A stretch of DNA of 64,000 nucleotides from Tubulanus polymorphus (GCF_964204645.1 NC_134034.1:1424001-1488000); one strand, 5' to 3'. Shown: positions 12,241 through 24,537, numbered from the stretch's first letter. The notes: generated from the letters alone by a model not told the origin. Numbers and translations are program-made.

Positions 12241-12715
12241 TTTGCAAAAAGCGAGCTTTAATTTCATCGTCTTTTCTTCGCGTCTGGTCGCGCGGGGTCT
12301 ATTCGACTAATAGGTGGTGCTAGTAGTCATCAGTCGATATAACTTTAAATTCGATGATTGAATTCTATTTTTCTATATTTAAAATGTGTACGATGTGGGT
12401 TTTAATTTCATCGTCTTTTCTCCGCGTCTAGTCACGCGGGGTCTATTCAACTAATAGGTGGTGCTAGTAGTCATCAGTCAATATAACTTTAAATTCGATG
12501 ATTGAATTCTATTTTTCTATATTTTGAATGCATACGATATGGGTTTTAATTTCATCATCTATTTTCCACGTCTGGTTGAACGAGGGGCTATTGTACTATT
12601 TCACTGGTAGATGGCGCTAGTAGTCATCAGTCGATATAACTTTTGATTCAATGATGGAATTATATTTTTTCTATATGTCCACGAGGAGGGTTTTAATTTC
12701 ATAATTCTTTCCAAA
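12241..12715. repeat. 144-bp tandem repeat, ~3.3 copies
   Basis: ATTTCATC recurs at 12261, 12405 and 12549, with a partial copy at 12696. The unit includes GTAGTCATCAGTCGATATAA and ends in a TTTTTCTATAT stretch. Confidence 0.93.
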
Positions 12716-13280
12716 AAGCGTGAAACACGTACGAAATCAGAAAATGACATATTATCATACAGCGGCACGAATCAGTTCTCGATCAGAAGAAAATTCAAAA
12801 GAAAAAAAAAGGATAACAAAACAAATTCGTTTTAAAGTTTAATCCGAATCGATTCTGAAAGTCGCCAATAAAACGAGAGGAGCATCTTTTTATCGCGTTT
12901 GATGTTCGCCGCCTCTCACCAACATCAGACAGACCCATTAGCGCCATTTCCGGGCCCCCTGCGACGACTATTAATGATTGGAGGACGATTATTTCGAAGA
13001 CTTCTCTTCGCGGACTGACTTCGCATTTTTATAGTTATCTTTCAGCCGCGCTGTCTTTTTGGTTATTCTTACTTTTGCCGATTTCTCGATAGAAAGTGGA
13101 GGCTCCAAAGATTCGAATTGGTGCGTCACGCACGACCGAAAAAATCTTAGGGGTCGCAACGCCACCTGTCGGTTAACAGACGACCATGAAGTTATTTCAA
13201 CGAATTGAAACCGTCGAAGTCAAAGTTACAATTGGCGCAGCGCGATCTCAGCTTCAGTTACTGACCTTACAGCTTTCTCC
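12716..13280. other. no recognisable feature
   Basis: AT-rich intergenic-type sequence leading into a short C/T-rich stretch at about 13290-13455. No gene is supported. Confidence 0.45.
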
Positions 13281-13849
13281 TGCTGCAAGAGCCCTCCTCC
13301 TTCCCTCTTTCTGCTCTCTCCCTCTTTCTCTCCTGTCCGTTCCCCCTCCCCTTCTTTCAACTTCCAATGCCCTATATATATCTAACCCTCTCCCGCTCCC
13401 CTCACCATGCCCTATATCACTCCCTCCCTCTCACTCTCTCCCTCTCCATTCTCACTGAACCACATCGGTTCCGTTTTTTTACCGCTTACCGATAAAATTC
13501 AACGTCGAACGCGTAAACTCTTCGACGAGCGCGCGCGGCCGCAAATCATTATCAGAAAAAAATAGAGAATAGACTAACGGAATAAAATACTCACTATACC
13601 CCTAGCTGGAACGACCGTAAACGCGAACGACTCGAACGTCGTCGATTCTCGGTAACCGTCAATTAGGCAAAACAGTCATTTGATTAGCAAGTCAAACATC
13701 GTATAGTGGTTTAAATACCTCGCGTCGAACGCCGGAACATCGAATACTCATTAAATATTAACAGCGCTACAGGAAATCAAACAACGGATAAAACTATGGG
13801 TTTAATTACTGCACCAAACAAACGTCACGAGAGAGAGAGAGACTGTCTG

Positions 13850-13925
13850 ATGACTAGTTGACTTATTGACTGGGTGGCTGGCTGCTGGCTGGTTGGTGGG
13901 CTGACCTGGATAGCCGAATCACTGA

Positions 13926-13971
<46 letters not shown>

Positions 13972-14155
13972 AGCTGGCTGGCTGACTGACTGACTGACTG
14001 ACTGTCAGACCTTGGAGTAACTCCAAGGTCTGACTGACTAACTGATCGACTGGCTGGTTGATTGGCTGACTGACTGACTAGCTGACTGAATGGCTCGCTA
14101 TCTGGATGGCAAGCTGGCTTGCTGGCTGGTTAGCTGACTGATTGATTTTTGAACT
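13850..14155. repeat. (CTGG)n/(CTGA)n microsatellite with embedded perfect hairpin
   Basis: Tetranucleotide blocks of CTGG and CTGA surround a perfect inverted repeat at 14004-14034: GTCAGACCTTGGAGT, one base, then its exact reverse complement. Diverged CTGG/CTGA words continue to about 14140. Confidence 0.95.
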
Positions 14156-14255
14156 GGTGAGCCTAGGAACTAGCGAGGCTGGGAACTGGCGAGGCTTGGA
14201 ACTGATGAGGCCGGGAACTGGTGAGACTGGGAACTGATGAGGCCGGGAACTCGCA
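14156..14255. repeat. short ~17-bp minisatellite
   Basis: GGGAACTGGTGAGGC-like words are repeated about six times with variants (GAACTGATGAGGCC, GAACTAGCGAGGCT). Confidence 0.8.
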
Positions 14256-14739
14256 TTTCGATACATCGCGGCGACAGCGTTATCAAATTACGGTTTAGGA
14301 TCGGTGTACACTACTAAACGGCCGTCCGAAAGAATAACGTATTGAGTATCGTCAGAAAACGATAGTAACCTTATAGACTGGTGCCCGCGAACGCGCGATC
14401 GAAATTATGACAAATGGCGTGACGCGGATGTGCGCGGTAACAATAGCGGCAGAGACGACAGAATGATGAAATCTAGTAACGAATCGCCCATCAATAACGA
14501 CGCGCTATTCATTCCCGCGTACCGGTATATATTTCCTACGACGTCGGCCGAACTCAGTCTCTCTCCGCGCGCGACGACCGAACGGTGACAACATGCCATA
14601 ACAAAGTGACTAAATTTGATGAATAGGTTCTTTACATCGAGACAGCGTGTGCGTGAAATCTATCTGTGCCCACTTTTACTAATGACAAGAATTTGTAAAG
14701 CTCGCGTTCACGAGTGTGGGATGGGGATCTGCTTGGGGA
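14256..14739. other. no recognisable feature
   Basis: Mixed sequence without a supportable gene on either strand. Confidence 0.4.
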
Positions 14740-15175
14740 TTTATGGGGATAGCCATCTCTCATAATGTCAGTAAATGATGTCATAGGGGGATTTGTGGAG
14801 AGGTAGTTTCCTTGTACTTCCAACAATCAGATCGGTAATTTGATGATCTCATAGGGGGATTTATGGACGTAGACATCTTTTTCGGAAGTGGTGTCTTTAG
14901 ATCAAATCAATAGTGGGCAACTGAATGATGTCATAGGGAGAATTATGGAGGCAGACATCTTTTTCGGAAGTGTCTATAGATCTAATCACTAGTACACAAT
15001 GATGTCATAGGGGAATTTATGGAGGCAGACATCCTTTCTGGAAGTGTCTATAGATCGAATCAATAGTAGACAATTCGATGATGTCATAGGGGGATCTATG
15101 GAGGCAGACATCATTTCTAAAATTGTCTATAGATCAAATTAATAGTAGACAATCAGATGACGTCATAGGGAAATA
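14740..15175 (+). repeat. 79-bp family array
   Basis: Five to six units with GATGATGTCATAGGGGGATT and GGAGGCAGACATCTTTTTC. Same orientation as the 6.0-kb array. Confidence 0.93.
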
Positions 15176-15349
15176 GGAGTTTGAAATAAAAACGGTTTTG
15201 TAACACGTGACGGTGAGCTGTCAGACGATCGCGTCGGTTTTGTGTCATATTGTAATAAAAGACGCGGCTGCTGCTGTTCGGCGCGGTGTGGGATGGGATT
15301 CAGTATCCATCGGGGACAACAAGAAATATCTCTTCTTTCCGCGTCTTCC

Positions 15350-15425
15350 TCCGTCGAGAGAGAGAAAGAGAGTGAGAGACGAGAGAGACGAGAGAGGGAG
15401 AGAGAGAGGGAGGAGAGGGAGGAAA
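15350..15425. repeat. short GA-rich tract
   Basis: About 70 bp of GAGA/GGGAGA words. Open frames crossing it are low complexity. Confidence 0.85.
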
Positions 15426-15544
15426 ACAATCAGGATATTTTGACATTTGACATATTGTAGATATAATGTCCTGGTATCAGTGCAGTAGATCTACGCGTTT
15501 CCACCACAGCGAGCTAGTGGTACTCGAACGAGCCGGCTCACAAT

Positions 15545-15730
15545 CACAGGGTCTCTCTGATTCCACATTCGATTCCACCCACCGTGAGGATCGGAATTTC
15601 ACCGATCCAGTTCCACATTTTGTGAGTCGGAGTGAACCCTGAGAGTTAGAATCAGTTTAATTTTCGATGTACAAACTCAAATCTGGAATTCAGAATTGCG
15701 GAACTGAGTTCTCAGTGTTTCACGAGACAA
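15545..15730 (-). repeat. degenerate 39-bp-family traces
   Basis: GATTCCACATTCGATTCCAC, GATCCAGTTCCACATT and CGGAACTGAGTTCTCAG words resemble the family but no longer form a regular array. Confidence 0.4.
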
Positions 15731-15995
15731 ACGATTCTATGATTCAAAGAAGTTAGGCCTGATCGACCCTTCTCGAAGTCTTCAACGACCCAGTTATAAT
15801 AAGTACTAGAATATGACGACCTTCTCATTTTCAATGACTTCAACGATTCAGTGAAATTATGAATAGTTACTTTAAACGTCAAAACGTATTCAGTTTCGTC
15901 GCCGGTATAGTGGCGTCATAACGATGACTCAGCTAGTTGTCGTTTGTTCGGCTGTTTGGTCATTGTATTGAAAATTCCACCGTAAAAACCAAGAT

Positions 15996-16067
15996 TCCTC
16001 GGTAGTATAGTGGTGAGTATCCGCGCCTGTCACGTGCGAGACCCGGGTTCGATTCCCGGCCGGGGAG
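15996..16067 (+). tRNA. tRNA-Asp (anticodon GUC)
   Basis: A complete 72-nt cloverleaf. The acceptor TCCTCGG pairs with CCGGGGA (one G-T), the discriminator base is G, the anticodon stem CGCGC/GTGCG surrounds loop CTGTCAC with GTC at 16029-16031, and the T arm is CCGGG-TTCGATT-CCCGG. A T5 pol III terminator follows within five bases. It is identical to the copy at 41722-41793. Confidence 0.96.
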
Positions 16068-16544
16068 GCTTTTTACCAAACTTTTTCTTTCGCCGACCAG
16101 TTCTAAAGGTTTTCGGTGTCGTTTTAGACGACGATCGAGGGGAGATTATTTTTGGTCGGATTCTATTTTCACAAATTTTCATAGAATCTAGATTCACAAT
16201 TTGATTCTACGTAACGCAACTAATGCGCCAAAACGAGTGATAACTCTTCCTCCCGCGGAGGCGACAATCCGATGCGATAACTGGCGACGCGAAAAAAAAT
16301 TGCCTGAATAAAAAAGATGTTTGTTTATTAGGTCGAGTTGAAACGGGTACTTTATTGATGATCGCGCGCGACACATCGTTGTTTTATGAGATCAATAGAG
16401 AAGTCACCCGCAGTGAGTCCCGTAATAAACTTGAATTCGTTCCAACGCTGGGAGAGAGATAGACAGTTACTTAGTCGGGTAGGCGGTGGCTGTCAGATCG
16501 ACTGAGAGATACGGGCCAACGCCTACAACTGTGGCGATCGAGGA

Positions 16545-16830
16545 TTCCGTTTGTGGTGAGTGAGGGTCCACCAGGTGTCGTTAGTGCGCAGTAGGATATC
16601 AACGCCCGCCGTAATGGTGGATTCCACTTGCAGCAAGTGAGGATCCAGCAGGTGTCGCTAGTGTGCAGTAGGACATCGACTACTGCGGTAACATAGGATT
16701 CCACTTGTGGCATGTGAGGATCCACCAGATGTCGCTAGTGTGCAGTAGGACATCAACTACTGCGACAAGAGAGGATTCCACTTGTGGCAAGCAAGGAACC
16801 ACCAGATGTCGCTAGTATAGTGACTCGGTC
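16545..16830 (-). repeat. 77-bp family array, inverted
   Basis: Nearly four units with CCACCAGGTGTCGCTAGTGT and AGGACATCAACTACTGCGGC. A partial unit (GCGGCAATAGAGGATTCCAC) follows at about 16928. Confidence 0.93.
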
Positions 16831-16970
16831 TTCCCCGTTCAATTTTTAACTATATTTCAATGTAACACCTGATCAACTTTCCTTCCCTTTAGCTAAGCAA
16901 ATCGATGGGACTTCCAATAACGCTACTGCGGCAATAGAGGATTCCACTTTATGGCAAGCGAGGAAGCAAT

Positions 16971-17764
16971 TAACGCATTTCAATTTCTACTACATTTCAG
17001 TTAAAATCGAATGAAGTTTTCTCTTAGAAATAAATCGATCATTAATGAAAATCGTACCAATTACTGAGTTGAAACATGAACATTAGAGTGTATTTGGTGG
17101 GTGTATCTCGACCGGTGTGTGCGACTGCATGGTACACAACTAGTATGATTACTGTATATATAGGAGTGTTCTTAATCAATTAAATAAGAGGGGAATCAAT
17201 ACTAAACCTAGTAACAGATCAAAACAAAGAAACAATCTGCACTTCGATTACTGACTTCAAAATCTAACCCGGTTTCGTTCCCGGTTTATGGGGGAAACTT
17301 TACCAAATCAAATCAAACCAAATCAATCAAATCAATAAAAAGGGCAGTGTCGCCCTTATTTTGAGATGGAAAAAAATCAGCGTATAACAGACGACATTGC
17401 AGCGGGCTAGTGGCGGGCGCATGCGCACTGATATGTAACCGGTAAGTTATTGATAAAGTGCTGTTGACCCCGTGGGAAATCACGGAATTCTACACGGCGG
17501 ATTAGGTCTCCGTCGAAGCGTCGCTCGACGTTTGCAGCGTTGCTGACGGTTGACGTTGAACGTATTTAACGTCAACAGAACGACGCCCGGATTTAGACGT
17601 TCGGCGCAGCGTAACGTAACGCCGCCAGTCGAGCCGTTTTGGTTGTTCGTTGTTGATCGATGGCAACGGATCAAATCAAAGACGTCAATGGGGGATGGGG
17701 GGAGTCAATCGGGGAGTGAGGGGGTCTATGGTATCCGATGAAAATAGCAAAGAATGACGGAGGT
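16971..17764. other. no recognisable feature
   Basis: AT-rich then mixed sequence. The overlapping open frames at 17480-17741 face each other, show no family resemblance and were not called. Confidence 0.4.
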
Positions 17765-17863
17765 TTACATTGTTTCTAAGTCAAACTTGAGCCAAGTTAG
17801 AAAATCGTGACTTAATTCCAAAAGTGGTAATAAATCTTAAAACTGGTCTTGGGGGGGGGGGGG
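17765..17863. mobile_element. decayed copy of the 57.1-kb MITE plus G13 run
   Basis: CGTGACTTAATTCCAAAAGT and AAATCTTAAAACTGGTCTT match the interior of the MITE at 57117-57267. It ends in 13 consecutive G (17851-17863) instead of the terminal inverted repeat. Confidence 0.6.
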
Positions 17864-17984
17864 AAGGGAAAATTCGAACGCTTAACGAATGCTGAAGCAT
17901 CGAGGAGTGGAGTGCTGGCCGAGATAAGCTGTCCTCGCTGGTAGGGGGTCGGGTACATTGAGTACGCGGTGCATGGTCACTTAC

Positions 17985-18245
17985 CTCAGGTGGAATCCTC
18001 TATTGCCGCGGTAGATTAGTCATACTGCACACTAGCGACACCTGGTGGATCCTAACTTGTCACAAATGGAACCCTCTATTGCCGCAGTAGTTGATGTCCT
18101 ACTGCACACTAGCGACACCTGGTGGATCCTCACTTGCCACAAGTGGAATCCTCTATTGCCGCAGTAGTTGATGTCCTACTGCACACTATCGACACCTAGT
18201 GCCGCATCCTCGCTTGCCATAAGTGGAATGCTCTATTGCAACAGC
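17985..18245 (+). repeat. 77-bp family array
   Basis: Three units of ~77 bp with ACTAGCGACACCTGGTGGAT and CAAGTGGAATCCTCTATTGC. A fragment of the unit (CATCCTCGCTTGCCGCAGTA) recurs near 18346. Confidence 0.94.
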
Positions 18246-18824
18246 AGTTACAAAGTTTATTTCATTTGCTCCTTTATTGAAAAAAAGATTGAACACAGAT
18301 CATTTTGTCATACAATATACATATGCATCTGCTGCACATTAACTGCATCCTCGCTTGCCGCAGTAGCTTGCGGAGTTCTCATTTAGACAAAAATCGAGTC
18401 GAATCGAAAGAAACCGTTTCGCTCTCATTAAACATTAAACATGCTTTGCGAAACTACGAAATTACGTGTCGGCAAAATCCGTCGACAACAATTTGTTTTA
18501 ATCATAAAACCATTTCTAGTAGGCTCGTATTTTCGGATTCGTGAAATATTCATGCATCCAATCGAGTAGGGAGTATTAGGACCTGTCTACTTCAAGCGCC
18601 GTTTCACTCACAATGAAAACAGTGCGAGCTGCGCACTAAACTTCGAATGTTATTTTAATGAGGCGAAAAACTGGCGCGTCACGAGGGTTCTTCAAACGGC
18701 GACGACGAATCTTTATGCCACGGTTTTTGTACGTTTAGAAAAATAAAATCACTCGATAAAGTCGTGAATTTCGATTTAATTTTTTATATTGTTAAGTTAT
18801 TTGAAAAGAAGGAACATTATTTCA

Positions 18825-19015
18825 TTGCAACAATCCTAACAACATTCAGTTCCCTGATTGTCAACTCGGTGAAATATTAACAGCAGTCCTAACACCACTG
18901 AGTTCCTTGATTCTCAACCCGGTGAAATATTAACAGCAGCCCCAACGCTACCGAGTTCCCTGATAGTCAACTCGGTGAAATATTTACAGCAGTCTCACTA
19001 CCGAGTTCCAACAAC
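18825..19015. repeat. 53-bp tandem repeat, ~3.5 copies
   Basis: GGTGAAATATTAACAGCAGT and GAGTTCCCTGAT words repeat every ~53 bp with substitutions. Confidence 0.9.
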
Positions 19016-19550
19016 ATCACGCCCTATCCAACTACCGAATTACCGAGGCCGCTTAAGACCGACTCTCCGTCGCGCCGTCTGGTGGGAAAGTCGGTATAAC
19101 ACGACGCAGTTAGCCGTAACGTGGGAGTAATGTAGATGATTTATTGTAGGTGCGAATCGTTTCGTACCGGGAATAGCTAATTGTGTATTCTACTTAATTC
19201 GTATTAGAAGCTTAGATTCTTTGATTACTGAAATAAGTCTAAACACCCTCCTCTAATCAAGGCTAATGTTCGCATTCAGATCGTAATGGTTTCCATCTGA
19301 TGAGAAAACGCGAAGGTTTTTAAGTACGCCGACATTATAAAACTCGCCCGACTCGAAACCTACGCTCTCGAATTTTATGGCCGAATTTCATCGGCGCAGG
19401 TTCGGCAGAAATTGGTCAGCCAATCGACAGCTAGACGTTCCGTAATTAAAGCTATTTTAATACTAACCGGTGTAAGGGGGAGAAACAAGCAGATTTCAGA
19501 AACTGACCAATGTAGACCAGCCGTACTATTTTAAAACGGGTTCTTTAGTA
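19016..19550. other. no recognisable feature
   Basis: Single-copy-looking sequence between two minisatellites. Nothing is supported. Confidence 0.45.
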
Positions 19551-19559
19551 ACTTGCCAT

Positions 19560-20785
19560 CAAACAACTTTTCAACAACTGTCCACTATAACGTGGATCCT
19601 TTCAGCAACTGGTCCCTGTACCGTGGTAGCAAAACACTGGCCTTTCAGTAACTGAGCCCTGTACCGTGGTAGCAAAACACTGGCCTTTCAGTAACTGCGC
19701 CCTGTACCGTGGTAGCTAAACACTGGCCTTTCATTAACTGAGCCCTGTACCGTGGTAGCTGAACACTGGCCTTTCAGTAACTGAGCCCTGTACCATGGTA
19801 GCTAAACACTGGCCTTTCGGTAACTGATCCCTGCACCGTGGTAACTAAACACTGGCCTTTCAGTAACTGAGCCCTGTACCGTGGTAGCAAAACACTGGCC
19901 TTTCAGTAACTGAGCCCTGTACCGTGGTAGCTGAACACTGGCCTTTCAGTAACTGAGCCCTGTACCGTGGTAGCAAAACACTGGCCTTTCAGTAACTGAT
20001 CCCTGTACCGTGGTAGCTAAACACTGGCCTTTCAGTAACTAATCCCTGTACCGTGGTAGCTAAACACTGGCCTTTCAGTAACTAGTCCCTGCACCGTGGT
20101 AGCTAAACACTGGCCTTTCAGTAACTGAGCCCTGTACCGTGGTAGCAAAACACTGGCCTTTCAGTAACTGAGCCCTGCACCGCGGTAGCAAAACACTGGC
20201 CTTTCGGTAACTGAGCCCTGTACCGTGGTAGCAAAACACTGGCCTTTCAGTAACTGAGCCCTGCACCGCGGTAGCAAAACACTGGCCTTTCGGTAACTGA
20301 GCCCTGTACCGTGGTAGCAAAACACTGGCCTTTCGATAACTGAGCCCTGTACCGTGGTAGCTAAACACTGGCCTTTCAGTAACTGAGCCCTGTACCGTGG
20401 TAGCAAAACACTGGCCTTTCAGTAACTGAGCCCTGTACCGTGGTAGCAAAACACTGGCCTTTCAGTAACTGATCCCTGTACCGTGGTAGCAAAACACTGG
20501 CCTTTCAGTAACTGATCCCTGTACCGTGGTAGCAAAACACTGGCCTTTCAGTAACTGATCCCTGCACCGTGGTAGTTAAACACTCAGCAACTGGTCCCTG
20601 CACCGTGGTAGCAAAACACTGGCCTTTCAGTAACTGAGCCCTGTACCGCGGTAGTTAAACACTCAGCAACTGGTCCCTGCACCGTGGTAGCAAAACACTG
20701 GCCTTTCAGTAACTGAGCCCTGTACCGTGGTAGTTAAACACTCAGCAACTGGTCCTTATACCGTGGTATCTGAACACTTGTTAAC
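19560..20785. repeat. 43-bp satellite array, ~27 copies
   Basis: The unit has GAGCCCTGTACCGTGGTAGC and AAAACACTGGCCTTTCAGTA. Over the last ~220 bp, 43-bp units alternate with 36-bp units lacking a short GGCCTTT segment, so GTAGTTAAA recurs at 20572, 20651 and 20730, a 79-bp dimer. The minus-strand open frames are artefacts of the repeat. Confidence 0.97.
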
Positions 20786-21295
20786 ACAATGATAGTACAA
20801 AATATAGTTAAGCGCTGGATATGTTGCGATGTTGCATCTATATAGGATTAACTAGATAAACTACAAGCTAAAGCCTGGTGAATAATGTAGCGTAGAATCG
20901 TCTGTTTAAACAGTGTTTAGTGTAAGGTGTAAAACATGACGTATGAAAACAACGCGCGGCGGAATCGTTACTCAACTAGAGCGATGTCGGCTTTAGTATA
21001 TACAGTTACTAAATCCTCATTTGTTATCATCATCATCATCATGATCATCATCATAACTCTATTGTTTTCGGGAGAATAAATGGCGCCCGTAATCTAGTTT
21101 AGGAGTTTGATGAAGCCGGCCGGAATTTACGACCCGGTGTGGGAGGCAACGCGCGTTTAACGTAAACATCAATCGTGAACTAGAGTAAACACACACACAC
21201 AGTGTTACCGGTGTATTCCGGTTATCGGGTTGATATATCGACATCCGATTATATCTTTTTTATTCGCTACTGACTTACCATACCCCTAACCCGCC
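20786..21295. other. no gene; short (CAT)n
   Basis: Contains a small CAT/ATG microsatellite at about 21026-21053 and a (CA)5 near 21190. Otherwise unassigned. Confidence 0.5.
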
Positions 21296-21850
21296 AGGCT
21301 ACATTAACGCCCCCTATATGTAATCCGCTATTACCGCAATAGTTCTGATGTAACATTCCATACGAGCGACACCTGGTGGATCTTCACTTGCCACGAGTGG
21401 AATCCTCTAGTGTCGCAGAATTCGGTGTCTTACTGCGCACTAACGACACCTGGTGGATCCTCACTTGCCACAAGTGGAATCCTCTATTGCCGCAGTAGTT
21501 GGTGTTCTATACTGCACACTAGCGACACGTGGTGAATCCTTACTTTCCACAAGTGGAATCTTCTATTGCCGCAGCAGTCGATGTCTCACAGCACACAATC
21601 GACACCTGGTGTATCCTCACTTGCCACAAGTGAGTGGAATTCTCTATTATCGCAGTAGTTAATGCCCTACTGCACACTAGCGACACCTGGTGGATCCTTA
21701 CTTGCCACAAGTTGAATCTTCTATTGCCGCAGCAGTCGATGTCTCACTGCACAAAATCGACACCTGGTGGATCCTCACTTGCCACAAGTGAGTGGAATCC
21801 TCTATTATCGCAGTAGTTAATGTCCTACTGCACACTAGCGACACCACGCG
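21296..21850 (+). repeat. 77-bp family array
   Basis: About seven units, with CACACTAGCGACACCTGGTG and TGCCGCAGTAGTTGATGTC-type words. Some units carry an extra GAGTG duplication after CACAAGT. Confidence 0.95.
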
Positions 21851-22260
21851 GATACTCGATGATGACCGCTTATGAAACCTCTATCGTCGTTACAAACGGG
21901 TACAAGTAAAAAGTTCGAGGGGTTGAAATGTGAATTTTTGGAGCAAGCGCGTACTTTTCGACGAGGTTTATTTGTATACAGCGCTGGATAGAAATTGATT
22001 GAAATGCACTCCAGTCAGTAAGTAATTCAGGCAGATGGTTGAGTTTACGTAGGTATAATTGTATATTAGAAGTATTTAGATGTTTTATAACAACTGACGC
22101 AGTAAAACGCGCTGGAAACTACAGACGGGCTGTTCTCGCTGCAGCGTCGACTTGTTGTTGTCAATAGTGTTATGTACCCGGCCAGATCCCTCTCTCCTCT
22201 ACCCTCTCCATTTCCGTTACTCTTTAAAACTATGTCTATTAAACTGTGTATGTATACAAT
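21851..22260. other. no recognisable feature
   Basis: Mixed sequence ahead of the polypurine tract. No gene is supported. Confidence 0.45.
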
Positions 22261-22264
22261 TGTG

Positions 22265-22600
22265 TAGGTATGCGAGATGGAAGTGAGGAGAGAGGAGTGA
22301 GAGGAGAGGGGAGAGGGGAGAGGGGAGAGCAGAGAGGGAGAGGGGAGAGGGGAGAGGGGAGAAGGGAGAGGGGAGAAGGGAGAGGAGAGAGGAGAGAGGA
22401 GAGAGGAGAGGGGAGGGAGAGGGGAGAGGGGAGAGGGGGAGAGGGGAGAGGGGAGAGGGGAGAGGGGAGAGGGGAGAGGGGAGAGGGGAGAGGGGAGAGG
22501 GGAGAGGGGAGGGAGGGGAGAGAGGGGAGAGGGGAGAGGAGAGAGAAGAGAGGATAGAGGAGAGAGGAGAGAGAAAGTAATTAGAGGGAAAGGGAGGTAG
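22265..22600. repeat. (GGGGAGA)n polypurine tract
   Basis: About 330 bp of almost pure purine, dominated by GAGGGGAGAGGGGAGAGGGG. It gives open frames on both strands that are low complexity. Confidence 0.97.
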
Positions 22601-22684
22601 AGAACACAGAGAACATAAGCAGGGATTTATGACAAGAAAAATCCCTGTTTGTTCCATAAACGGAAAATCTCCATGACCATGTCC

Positions 22685-22795
22685 CAGCTCGACAGTCGGG
22701 ATAAGCCTAACGGGACTCGAACCTGTGACCCCAGTCGAGTTTGCTTACCACTACCATAGACCAGAGCTATAGAATATCATGGTCGGTGCGCTGAC
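22685..22795 (-). mobile_element. tRNA-like SINE head (fragment)
   Basis: On the minus strand, a box-A-like TGGTCTATGGTAGTGG lies about 28 bp before a perfect box B, GGTTCGAGTCC. No complete cloverleaf forms, so a tRNA-derived SINE or tRNA pseudogene is the best reading. Confidence 0.4.
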
Positions 22796-22904
22796 CATCA
22801 AGCTATTGACTAACAATACCCGCAATTATTCTCAGATCACCAAGCGTTTCTCGTATCAGAATAGTCCAGGGTTTTTCTTAGTTCGAATTACATAGCAGTT
22901 TCCC

Positions 22905-23690
22905 AGGGGCGTCAGTGTGATTTTAAAGGAGCGAACTATCAGCCGTACGTTGCTCGATTATTCACCGACATTTCCGAAGTCATCAGCAAGCATTTATGAA
23001 TCCTTCAAATCGGTGAAATATTCTTAAATAGTTTTTTTTTTAAATTCAGAAACTTGGGAGGGACGTTTTCTCGACCTTTTAAGGCGAAATATTTCCGTGA
23101 AAAAAAAACAAAATTTGGAACTGAAAAGGGAGGTCGTCCGCACCCCCTAACCCCCTCTGGTTTCGCCCATGTTCCCCACCAAACGAGCAAAAAAATGTCA
23201 TATTTGAGGGAATTGAAAATATGTGAAAAATGCGAAATAGTCAGTGAAAAGGTAATTCCGGACCTGAATAAGAGTCAAACTTGCGGCAATGGGGGAAAGT
23301 ATGAATTCATAGAATTACACTTTTCATCCAGCAGTAAGCGGCAGCGCAAACCACAAGTTTTCGATATTCTAAAATATAGCTTTTAATCAAGCGTTGATGC
23401 GGGCTCGTTTTCGAATTTTGAATTCAACCGATTTTAACGGAAAAAATATATAAAACTGAATGAACAAGGATTTCCTGCTTCCGCGTTATCTGAGTGTACA
23501 CCTGAACGTGTCGGTCCGATATTCCCCCATCCTAAACGACACTTCCCCGTTTCAAACTAATGTCACACAATTCCAAATACAATACCTACGTCCTGTCTTT
23601 AGTTATGGATATCCGCCAGGAAATTGATTTACAAAAAAAATTGTTATTTTCATTTTGGTGTGGTGAGGCTTGCGGGGGCGTCGTTTAAAT
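22905..23690. other. possible MITE fragments; no gene
   Basis: A CCAGGGGCG word at ~22909 and a GC-rich ACCCCCTAACCCCCTCTGG stretch at ~23140 resemble ends of hAT-type non-autonomous elements, but no paired termini were found. Open frames at 23054-23386 (+) and 23005-23190 (-) overlap each other and match nothing I know. Confidence 0.25.
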
Positions 23691-23734
23691 CTATATACCA
23701 TTTAATCACCGAACTGTAGCCAATTTTATAGACT

Positions 23735-24450
23735 GGTCATCAAAGTTATCCCTAGGGATAAATCCTTAACCCGGGCCTGGTTTTATAGACTGGGTATCAA
23801 AGTTATCCCTAGGGATAAATCCTTAACCCGGGCCTGGTTTTATAGTCTGGGTATCAAAGTTATCCCTAGGGATAAATCCTTAACCCGGGCCTGGTTTTAT
23901 AGTCTGGGTATCAAAGTTATCCCTAGGGATAAATCCTTAACCTGGGCCTGGTTTTATAGACTGGTTATCAAAGTTATCACAAGGGATAAATCCTTAACCT
24001 GGACCTGGTATAATAGACTGGGTACCAAAGTTATCCTTAGGGATAAATCCTCAACTTGAACCTGGTTCTATAGACTGGGTATCAAAGTTATCCCTAGGGA
24101 TAAATCCTTAACCTGGGCCTGGTTTTATAGACTGGGTATCAAGTTATCCCTAGGGATAAATCCTTAACATGGACCTGGTTTTATAGACTGGGTATCAAGT
24201 TATCCCTAGGGATAAATCCTTAACCTGGGCCTGGTTTATAGACTGGGTATCAAAGTTATCCCTAGGGATAAATCGTTAACCTGGACCTAGTTTTTATAGA
24301 CTGGGTATCAAAGTTATCCCTAGGGATAAATCGTTAACCTGGACCTAGTTTTATAGACTGGGTATCAAAGTTATCCCTAGGGATAAATCGTTAACCTGGA
24401 CCTAGTTTTATAGACTGGGTATCAAAGTAACCCTAGGGGTAAATCCTAAG
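23735..24450 (+). repeat. 57-bp satellite array with 16-bp palindrome
   Basis: About 12-13 units with GACTGGGTATCAAAG, TTATCCCTAGGGATAA and a CTGGGCCTGGTTTTATA tail. The middle word is a perfect palindrome. The same family recurs at 57.0 kb. Confidence 0.97.
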
Positions 24451-24537
24451 TTATATACAGAATTTTATCATCCACGGTGTTTTTATATTGTAAAGCGCAA
24501 TGAGCTTTTCATATCAGAAAAAAATGAAGATTATATC

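Noticed and set aside
15480-15540. Box-B-like GTTCGAGTACC on the minus strand
   Set aside because: Mismatch in box B and no box A at the right distance.
23054-23386. 110-residue open frame with CEKCE motif
   Set aside because: Two cysteines alone do not define a domain, an opposing frame overlaps, and the region has MITE-like GC-rich words.
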